A stretch of DNA of 35,897 bases from Nevskia soli (lineage in GTDB: Bacteria; Acidobacteriota; Terriglobia; Bryobacterales; Bryobacteraceae). Positions 30,242 through 35,897 of the stretch are shown piece by piece. A program made the position numbers and the translations under genes. The notes under the pieces were generated by a model. It searched no databases. It saw only the letters and a list, made by a program, of their open reading frames with translations, and was not told the origin of the DNA. The stretch is taken from NCBI RefSeq assembly GCF_903970205.1, contig NZ_CAJCHS010000134.1, positions 1 through 35,897 of the forward strand. Reading direction: 5' to 3'. The stretch's first letter is position 1, and each line of letters opens with the position of its first letter.

Positions 30242-31915
30242 ATGGATCAGCTCCGCAAGCTTCTCTCGACTCTCGATTTCCGTCAGCGCATCAGCATCGG
30301 CGTTGCGGCTATCACTGTCTTCGCGAGCATCTTCGGATTGAGCCACTGGCGCAAAGAAAGCGACTTCAAGCCGCTCTACACGTCGCTCGCGCCCGAAGAC
30401 GCCGCTCTCGTTATCCAGAAGTTGAAAGAAGCCGGTTCCGATTACCGGGTCTCGGAAAGCGGCACGAGCGTACTCGCCCCATCCGCCCGCGTCCCCGAGT
30501 TACGTCTGGAACTTGCGGCCGCCGGAGTTCCGCGCACGGGCCGCATCGGATATGAGCTTTTCGACAAAACGAACCTGGGCGCCACCGAATTTGCCGAGCA
30601 CCTGAATTATCACCGCGCGCTGGAAGGCGAACTGGAGAGGTCCATCGGTTCGTTGTCGGCGGTTGACCAGGCGCGCGTGCATCTGACTTTTCCGCGCGAG
30701 TCTGTATTTCTCGATTCCAGAGAGCCTGCCAAGGCGAGTGTCCTTCTCAAGCTTCGACCCGGCGCCCAGCTATCCGCGCAAAACATAGCCGCTGTCACGA
30801 ATCTGGTCGGCAGCGCCGTGGAGGGGCTCGCTCCGGAAGCGGTCACCGTCATGGATATGCGCGGCAATCTACTGAATCGCCCGCATCATGATCTCAACGG
30901 CGACGCGCCTTCCGAAGCCACGCTCGAATATCGCCAGAAAGTCGAGAACGATCTCCTCGCCAAAATCAACGCAACCCTGGAACCCCTCCTGGGGACGGAC
31001 CGCTTCCGCGCCGGCATCTCCGTCGATTGCGACTTCACCAGTGGAGAGCAAAGCGAGGAAACGCTCGATCCCAATAAGTCCGTCATGCTCGCATCCCAGA
31101 AGACGGAAGAACAAACGGGAGGCTCGCTCGCGTCCGGCCAGCCCGGTACCGCTTCTACGCTTCCGCGCCCTACCTCGCGTCCCGGGTCCAGCGGATCTGG
31201 ACTTTCGCGGCGAACCGAAAATATTCAGTTCGAGTCGAGCCGGGTCGTGCGGCACGTCAAGCTGGCGCAGGGAACCATTAAGCGCATGTCGATCTCCATC
31301 CTGGTCGCGCATGAGGTCCACATGGAGGGCACGGGGAAGAAAGCCAGGCGCGTCGTCACTCCCCCGCCGCCGGAAACGTTGAAGGCCATTCACGAACTGG
31401 TCGCCGCGGTCACCGGCTTTTCAACCGAGCGCGGCGACCAACTCGTCATCGAGTCCCTTCCGTTTGATGCGAGCCGCGACATCGATCCCGGAATGGGCGC
31501 GCCCGCCCCGGCCCCCGTCGATACGCGCGTTCCGTCGTCTCTCCGGCCGTTTTTCCCCAGTTTCGACTTGCTGCTCACGGTAGCCGCCGCGCTCGCCGGT
31601 CTTCTCGTTCTGGCGATCGGGATCTCGTTCCTGTTGCTCAAGAGTAAAACCAAAAAGAAGGCTGCCCTCTCCAAGACTCTGACCGCGGAAGAGCTGCGGT
31701 CTCAGATAGAAGCCGAGTTTGCCAACAAAAAAGCGCTTCAGGACGCGCACCAAATTCAGCAAGAGCACGAAATGCTCAACACCATGAATGTCCAGGTGAA
31801 CACGACAAAAAAGGCTGAAGTCCTGGTGCGGCACCTTCGCGAAAACATCGCGAAAGACTCGCAAGCCACCAGCAACGTACTCCGGTCCTGGTTGAACAAC
31901 ACGGAAAGCCATTAG
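30242..31915 (+). CDS. fliF: flagellar MS-ring protein FliF
   Basis: Inner-membrane base of the flagellum, 557 residues. Two transmembrane segments are seen: residues 18-35 (ISIGVAAITVFASIFGLSHW) and about residues 440-465 (LLTVAAALAGLLVLAIGISF). Between them lie the ring-building motifs FKPLYTSLAPEDAALVIQKL, TNLGATEFAEHLNYHRALEG, ELERSIGSLSAVDQARVHLT and FPRESVF. The C-terminal cytoplasmic tail that binds FliG is present (about residues 470-557), but its distal end is only moderately conserved. fliG starts 10 bases after the stop. Confidence 0.97.
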   Translation: MDQLRKLLSTLDFRQRISIGVAAITVFASIFGLSHWRKESDFKPLYTSLAPEDAALVIQKLKEAGSDYRVSESGTSVLAPSARVPELRLELAAAGVPRTGRIGYELFDKTNLGATEFAEHLNYHRALEGELERSIGSLSAVDQARVHLTFPRESVFLDSREPAKASVLLKLRPGAQLSAQNIAAVTNLVGSAVEGLAPEAVTVMDMRGNLLNRPHHDLNGDAPSEATLEYRQKVENDLLAKINATLEPLLGTDRFRAGISVDCDFTSGEQSEETLDPNKSVMLASQKTEEQTGGSLASGQPGTASTLPRPTSRPGSSGSGLSRRTENIQFESSRVVRHVKLAQGTIKRMSISILVAHEVHMEGTGKKARRVVTPPPPETLKAIHELVAAVTGFSTERGDQLVIESLPFDASRDIDPGMGAPAPAPVDTRVPSSLRPFFPSFDLLLTVAAALAGLLVLAIGISFLLLKSKTKKKAALSKTLTAEELRSQIEAEFANKKALQDAHQIQQEHEMLNTMNVQVNTTKKAEVLVRHLRENIAKDSQATSNVLRSWLNNTESH

Positions 31916-31925
31916 CCAATCGTCT

Positions 31926-32957
31926 ATGATCACCAACACCAGTCCCGCTCCGGTCATCTTCAGCGGCGTACGAAAAGCCGCGATGCTGATGGTCATTCTG
32001 GGCGAGAAGACCAGCGCTGAGCTCGCCCGGTGCTTCTCCGAAGACGAACTTCAACTCGTCAGCCGGGAAATCGCGCGCGTGTCGCAGATCAGCTCCGAAG
32101 AAGCGGATGCGGTCCTCGATGAATTTCAGCAAATGATGATGGCGCGGGACTACGTGATGAAAGGCGGCCTCGATTACGCCAAGAAGATGCTCATCACCGC
32201 CTTCGGTCCCGACCACGCCAAGAAGCTGGTCGATCGCATTATAAAAGCGTTGGGCCATGATATCGCTAACTTTGACGTCCTGCACAAAGCCGATCCCCAA
32301 CAACTGGCGAAATTCATCCATAGCGAGCACCCCCAGACGATCGCGCTTATTTTGTCCCATCTCAGCGCTTCGCAGGCGGCCGCACTGCTGTTTTCGCTCC
32401 CCGGCGAACTGCGCGCCGATGTCGCCTTGCGCATGGCCAACCTGGATCAGATCTCGCCGGACGTCATCAATAAGATCGCCGGGATCCTCGGTCAGAAGCT
32501 CCAGGCGCTCGGTGAGTTCAGCCGTGAATCCTATGGCGGCGTGAGAGCTGTCTCCGAGATGTTTAATCGTCTCGATTCCACCACGAGTAAAGAGATCCTC
32601 GACTCCATTGAAGAAACGGACCCCGACCTGGTGGAAACCATTCGCCACATGATGTTTGTCTTCGACGATCTCCTGTTGGTCGATATCAACGGCATGAAAG
32701 AGATCACTTCGCGCATCGACCGCAAAATTCTTACCGTCGCGCTCAAGGGCACCAGCGATCAACTGAGGGATCACTTCCTTTCCACGCTTTCCGCGCGCGC
32801 CAGCGAGATGCTTCGCGAGGATATGGAAGCCCTGGGCCCTGTGAAAATCAGGGAGGTGGAGGCCGCGCAGCAGCAGATCATCTCTCTCTTGCGCCAGCTG
32901 GAAGCTGATGGCGTGATCAACATGAAGGGTTCGGTAGGCGAACAGTATGTTGTCTAA
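31926..32957 (+). CDS. fliG: flagellar motor switch protein FliG
   Basis: Rotor protein that generates torque with MotA, 343 residues. Three armadillo-type domains are visible. The N-terminal one has SGVRKAAMLMVILGEKTSAE and LARCFSEDELQLVSREIARV. The middle one has HSEHPQTIALILSHLSASQA with AALLFSLPGELRADVALRMA. The C-terminal torque domain has MMFVFDDLLLVDINGMKEIT, followed by the charged DQLRDHFLSTLSARASEMLR and EDMEALGPVKIREVEAAQQQ. The length is normal. It overlaps fliH by 11 bases. Confidence 0.98.
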   Translation: MITNTSPAPVIFSGVRKAAMLMVILGEKTSAELARCFSEDELQLVSREIARVSQISSEEADAVLDEFQQMMMARDYVMKGGLDYAKKMLITAFGPDHAKKLVDRIIKALGHDIANFDVLHKADPQQLAKFIHSEHPQTIALILSHLSASQAAALLFSLPGELRADVALRMANLDQISPDVINKIAGILGQKLQALGEFSRESYGGVRAVSEMFNRLDSTTSKEILDSIEETDPDLVETIRHMMFVFDDLLLVDINGMKEITSRIDRKILTVALKGTSDQLRDHFLSTLSARASEMLREDMEALGPVKIREVEAAQQQIISLLRQLEADGVINMKGSVGEQYVV

Positions 32958-33636
32958 AGTGCTCCCGCGCGAGGGCGCGGAGGGAACCCGGTCGTTCGTC
33001 TATCATCCGGTCGGGCCGGTGGTCGGGGGGAGTGCCCCCAACTCTTCTCGAAGCGGCCAGCACGCCGCTCCGCAGAACGCGTCCGCGGAACAGGAACTCA
33101 ACGCTCTCCGCCTCAAAATTGCCGAGATGGAACGTGTTCATCCGGCGCAGCTCGCCGAAGCCAAACTATCCGGCGCGCGCGAAGCCGAAGCGGCTGCCCG
33201 CTTGAAAGCGGAAGGCGCGATCAAGCCGGTTCTCGAGAATCTGGCTGCGGCCATACAGACCCTGCTCACCGCGCGTGCGCGAGGCCGGAAAGAACTCGAA
33301 GCGGAAGCCGTTCAACTTTCGCTCGCCATCGCGCGCCGTGTGTTGCGCCGCGAGCTGACGGTCGACACCGGCGCGCTGGAAGCTCTCATCGCCGGCGCTT
33401 ATGACCGCGTCTCCCGCCAGGAAATCATCCGGGTCGTTGTCGATCCCGCCCTCGCCGCGCCCGTAAAAGAGACGCTCGCCAAGCTTTCCACGCGCCAGAT
33501 CGAAGTGTTTGTCGACCCCGCGCGGGAACGCGGCACGCTGGTGTTCGAAACCGTTCGCGGCACGCTGGACGCATCCGTAGATTCGCAATTCCGGGAGATT
33601 GAGCTTGGCCTTGCCGACCGTCTTAAATCACGCTGA
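32947..33636 (+). CDS. fliH: flagellar assembly protein FliH
   Basis: Negative regulator and peripheral stalk of the export ATPase FliI, 229 residues. The N-terminal 45 residues are variable. A long helix follows (AEQELNALRLKIAEMERVHP, LAEAKLSGAREAEAAARLKA), then the FliH/V-ATPase-E-like domain (LELEAEAVQLSLAIARRVLR-type sequence, here AVQLSLAIARRVLRRELTVD, and EVFVDPARERGTLVFETVRG with LDASVDSQFREIELGL). It overlaps fliG at its start and fliI at its end. Order fliG-fliH-fliI-fliJ is standard. Confidence 0.93.
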   Translation: MLSKVLPREGAEGTRSFVYHPVGPVVGGSAPNSSRSGQHAAPQNASAEQELNALRLKIAEMERVHPAQLAEAKLSGAREAEAAARLKAEGAIKPVLENLAAAIQTLLTARARGRKELEAEAVQLSLAIARRVLRRELTVDTGALEALIAGAYDRVSRQEIIRVVVDPALAAPVKETLAKLSTRQIEVFVDPARERGTLVFETVRGTLDASVDSQFREIELGLADRLKSR

Positions 33637-34954
33637 GCCCCGCGCCTCCCTCGCCCCGTTTCGCGATTTCGTCAACAGCTTCGACCCCGTCGTCTCCTGC
33701 GGGACCGTGACCGAACTGATCGGCTTGCTGATCGAATCCAGTGGACCCTCAGCGGCGATCGGCGACTTCTGCACCATCCATACCCAGGGCGGCCGCGTCA
33801 TCCGCGCGCAAGTCGTTGGATTCCGCAACGGCAACGTGCTCTCCATGCCGCTCGAGGAAGCCGACGGGCTGAGTCTCGGCGACGCCGTTATTGCGCGCCC
33901 CGGCGCAGCCACCGTCCCGGTCGGCCCCGGCCTGCTCGGACGAGTCATCGACGGCTTCGGTGTTCCGATGGATGGCCCGCCCATAGAAGCTGCTGAATTC
34001 TGCCCGCTGTACCGCCCTCCGGAAGGTCCGCTGCAGCGCGCTCACATTGAGCAGCCGCTCGTCACGGGAATCCGCGCCATCGATGGATTGCTGCCGTGCG
34101 GCAAGGGTCAGCGCATCGGGATTTTCGGCGGCAGCGGTGTCGGCAAGAGCACTCTCATCGGAGCCATGGCGCGCCAAAGCGAAGCCGACGTCAGCGTCAT
34201 CGCGCTCATCGGCGAACGCAACCGCGAGGTGCGCGGGTTTATCGAGCACGAACTCGGGGCCGAGGGCATGAAGAAGTCGGTCGTGGTCGTCGCCACTTCA
34301 GACCGTCCCGCCGCTCTCCGCGTTCGCGCCTGCTTCGTCGCCCTCGCCATCGCCGAGTACTTCCGTGACCAAGGCAAGAACGTGCTGCTCGTGATGGATT
34401 CCGTGACGCGCTTAGCCATGGCGCAGCGTGAGATCGGCCTCGCCGCCGGTGAGCCGCCCAGTCAGAAAGGCTACACCCCGTCCGTGTTCCAGTTGCTGCC
34501 CAAAGTCTGCGAGCGCGCCGGCAATTTCAACAAGGGTTCCATTACCGGATTCTTCACCGTCCTGGTTGAAGGCGACGATTTCAATGAGCCCATTTGCGAC
34601 GCGGTACGCGCGATTCTCGACGGCCACATCATTCTCTCGCGCGAACTCGGCGCCGCGGGTCACTTTCCCGCCATCCAGATTCTCGATTCCGTCAGCCGGT
34701 TGCAATCCAAACTCGCGACACCGGCACAGAAGGAGCACTCGCGCAAGATTCGCGAGGCCTTAGCCGCGTACCGTCAGGCTCAAGATCTGATCCAGCTCGG
34801 CGCGTACGCCTCCGGTTCGAACCCGCGCCTGGACGCCAGCATTCGCGCCCGTGAGGACATGATGCGCTTCCTCCGTCAGGATTCGAATGAGCCTTCGAAC
34901 CTGGCGCACACTCTGGACGCGCTCGGCAAAGTAGCCGCCACCCTGCCCGCGTGA
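33605..34954 (+). CDS. fliI: flagellum-specific ATPase FliI
   Basis: Export ATPase related to F1-beta, 449 residues with this start. The Walker A loop GGSGVGKST lies near residue 175, followed by DVSVIALIGERNREVRGFIE and a Walker B-type strand NVLLVMDSVTRLAMAQREIG, then PPSQKGYTPSVFQLLPKVCE. These are FliI/YscN signatures. The frame opens at TTG 33599, but TTG at 33605 is favoured because GGAG lies 7 bases before it. Either way it overlaps the end of fliH by over 30 bases. It overlaps fliJ by 4 bases (GTGA). Confidence 0.96.
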   Translation: MALPTVLNHAEPRASLAPFRDFVNSFDPVVSCGTVTELIGLLIESSGPSAAIGDFCTIHTQGGRVIRAQVVGFRNGNVLSMPLEEADGLSLGDAVIARPGAATVPVGPGLLGRVIDGFGVPMDGPPIEAAEFCPLYRPPEGPLQRAHIEQPLVTGIRAIDGLLPCGKGQRIGIFGGSGVGKSTLIGAMARQSEADVSVIALIGERNREVRGFIEHELGAEGMKKSVVVVATSDRPAALRVRACFVALAIAEYFRDQGKNVLLVMDSVTRLAMAQREIGLAAGEPPSQKGYTPSVFQLLPKVCERAGNFNKGSITGFFTVLVEGDDFNEPICDAVRAILDGHIILSRELGAAGHFPAIQILDSVSRLQSKLATPAQKEHSRKIREALAAYRQAQDLIQLGAYASGSNPRLDASIRAREDMMRFLRQDSNEPSNLAHTLDALGKVAATLPA

Positions 34955-35409
34955 AAAAGTTTTCGTTCAGTCTCGACCGGGTGCTGGCGTGGCGGCGATC
35001 CGAACGCGAGCTCGTCCAGGCCGGCCTGGGAAAGCTGATCGCCGAGCGCGAAGCTCTCGCGCGCCGCGCCGATTCGATCCGCGGCGAGCGTGCCGCATAT
35101 GAGCGCTCCCTCGCCAACGCCTTGCATTTCGATGGCGGGTCTGTACCGACCCTTCCGAACTGGCACACCCGCGTCGATCGCTCGTTAACCGAACTCGCCG
35201 CGCAGCTTGATCAGACGCGCGTGCGCATGGAGCAGCAAATGGAGCGCTTACGCGAAGCCGAACTCAAGGTGAAGCTGCTCGAAAAATTGCGCGACCGGCG
35301 CTTGGACGACTGGAAGACCGCGCTCAATCTGGAAGAAGAAAACCAGGCGGCGGAAGCGTATCTCGCGCGCTTCGCTAGACTGAAAAGAGCACCGGACGCG
35401 GGCGCGTAG
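34951..35409 (+). CDS. fliJ: flagellar export chaperone-escort protein FliJ
   Basis: Coiled-coil stalk protein of the export ATPase, 152 residues. The N-terminus MKKFSFSLDRVLAWRRSERE fits FliJ (FxFxLxxVLxxRxxxE). The rest is almost entirely charged coiled coil (LIAEREALARRADSIRGERA, RMEQQMERLREAELKVKLLE, KLRDRRLDDWKTALNLEEEN). The start is GTG inside the fliI stop. Unusually, the last codons and the stop TAG (35407-35409) are formed by the first ten bases of the tRNA-Arg gene. It is the last gene of the flgB operon. Confidence 0.92.
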   Translation: MKKFSFSLDRVLAWRRSERELVQAGLGKLIAEREALARRADSIRGERAAYERSLANALHFDGGSVPTLPNWHTRVDRSLTELAAQLDQTRVRMEQQMERLREAELKVKLLEKLRDRRLDDWKTALNLEEENQAAEAYLARFARLKRAPDAGA

Positions 35410-35476
35410 CTCATCTGGATAGAGCATCGGCCTTCTAAGCCGAGGGTAGCAGGTTCGAGTCCTGCCGCGCCTACCA
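35400..35476 (+). tRNA. tRNA-Arg (anticodon UCU), CCA encoded
   Basis: All arms fold. The acceptor GGGCGCG pairs with CGCGCCT (first pair G-U). The D stem is GCTC/GAGC. The anticodon stem is TCGGC/GCCGA around CTTCTAA, giving anticodon TCT. The variable loop is GGGTA. The T stem is GCAGG/CCTGC around TTCGAGT. The discriminator A is followed by an encoded CCA at 35474-35476. The 5' end overlaps the last 10 bases of fliJ. Confidence 0.95.
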
Positions 35477-35531
35477 ACCGTAACGTTCGTTAACCCTGCG
35501 CCCATCCCCGCGACGTCGAATCCGAATCCGC

Positions 35532-35654
35532 AACCGAATCGGTAACTAAACCGAACCGATAACTAAACCGAACCGGGATAACTAAACCGAACCGGGATAA
35601 CTAAACCGAACCGGTAAACAAACCGAACCGGCAAACTAAACCAAATCGGTAACT
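35532..35654 (+). repeat. seven-copy tandem array of a 16-19 bp unit downstream of tRNA-Arg
   Basis: Units start at 35532, 35548, 35565, 35584, 35603, 35620 and 35638, with consensus AAACCGAACCGGgaTAACT. The two central units are identical 19-mers and the outer ones are shorter and more diverged. Unit length varies by the bases between CCG and TAACT. There are no spacers, so it is not CRISPR. The array runs directly into the GAGCCGCGAC repeat at 35655. Confidence 0.92.
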
Positions 35655-35684
35655 GAGCCGCGACAGTAATGGAGCTGGTGCTCC
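35650..35684 (+). repeat. partial copy of the flhB-flhA palindrome unit, with a short hairpin
   Basis: ACTGAGCCGCGAC at 35652-35664 is identical to 13310-13322, and GGAGC follows at nearly the same distance in both. The copy diverges after that and ends in a GGAGC-TGGT-GCTCC hairpin (35671-35684). This indicates a dispersed repeat family in the genome. Confidence 0.7.
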
Positions 35685-35785
35685 GGAAAAGAACCTTCAA
35701 ATGCTCTTACCCCAGGTGACCCACCACTCCGCCCGCACTCCTCCTCGATTCGACGGACGAACCACGCGGCACGAAGTCTATGGGA

Positions 35786-35897
35786 TTAGCCAAGCCAGGC
35801 ATTCACCTCGACGGTGCTTGTCAGAATCTCGCGGCTAAGTAGGCCATCGCGCTCCTCGACCGGCAAACTCTCAAGGTAACGCCGGCCGGATGGTATA
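35786..35897 (-). CDS. 3' end of a left-pointing gene, cut by the window edge, unknown product
   Basis: The minus strand is open from the window edge for 36 codons and ends in TAA at 35786. The residues (RRYLESLPVEERDGLLSREI, then LTSTVEVNAWLG) look like real protein, with a helical, charged pattern, and the other minus frames are broken. No family is recognised. It would end about 130 bases before the tandem array, with no other gene between. Confidence 0.45.
   Translation of the reverse strand, partial: IPSGRRYLESLPVEERDGLLSREILTSTVEVNAWLG

Noticed and set aside
35532-35654. CRISPR array
   Set aside because: Units are contiguous, with no unique spacers and no cas genes in view. It is a simple tandem repeat.

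Overview
The window is almost entirely one very compact flagellar gene locus of a Gram-negative (diderm) bacterium. The first 0.9 kb is the tail of a cytochrome c oxidase operon, and the right end holds a tRNA-Arg gene followed by repeats. GC content looks high (roughly 60% by eye). The presence of flgA, flgH and flgI (P and L rings) shows an outer membrane. The gene style, a degenerate vWA-like protein and a dispersed palindromic repeat (core ACTGAGCCGCGAC) point to Acidobacteriota, probably a Solibacter/Bryobacter relative. That assignment is inference from general recall and was not checked against a database.

Layout. (1) 1-920: coxC (partial) and a subunit IV gene. (2) 965-6776: a left-pointing block of a lytic transglycosylase, then flgJ(N-domain only)-flgI-flgH-flgA-flgG-flgF read from right to left, with a right-pointing fliS inserted between flgJ and the transglycosylase. 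(3) 7043-18381: a right-pointing operon fliK-flgD(short)-flgE-fliN1-fliO-fliP-fliQ-fliR-flhB-flhA-flhF-fliA1-fliN2-small membrane protein. It covers hook, export gate, polar-placement GTPase and sigma-28. (4) 18370-19833, left-pointing: a sigma-54 activator with a degenerate receiver-like N-terminus. (5) 20075-24940: a second sigma-28-like factor, flgM, a FlgN-like gene, flgK, flgL, fliM. (6) 24947-25120, left-pointing: a 57-residue small ORF with a strong ribosome site and an exact sigma-28 -10 element. (7) 25240-27030: flbD-motA-motB. (8) 27115-28974: an unrecognised HEAT-repeat plus vWA-like protein. (9) 29135-35409: flgB-flgC-fliE-fliF-fliG-fliH-fliI-fliJ, the basal body, motor switch and export ATPase. 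(10) 35400-35897: tRNA-Arg(UCU) overlapping the end of fliJ, a 7-copy tandem array, a palindrome-related repeat and the 3' end of a left-pointing unknown gene.

Together the genes make almost a whole flagellum: MS and C ring, export gate and ATPase complex, rod, P/L rings, hook, hook-filament junction, stator and regulators. Not seen in the window are flagellin (fliC), the cap (fliD), fliL, flhG, csrA/fliW and chemotaxis genes.

Control appears layered. TGG-N9-TGC sites (sigma-54 -24/-12 type) precede flgF, fliK and flgB. Sigma-28-type sites (TAAA-N15-GCCGATAA-like) precede flgM, flbD-mot, the second sigma factor, the 57-residue ORF and perhaps flgF and fliK. The locus itself encodes the sigma-54 activator, two sigma-28 paralogues and FlgM. 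The most novel items are the HEAT/vWA-like protein, the small sigma-28-linked ORF, the doubled sigma-28 and FliN genes, the minimal FlgD, and the fliJ/tRNA overlap.
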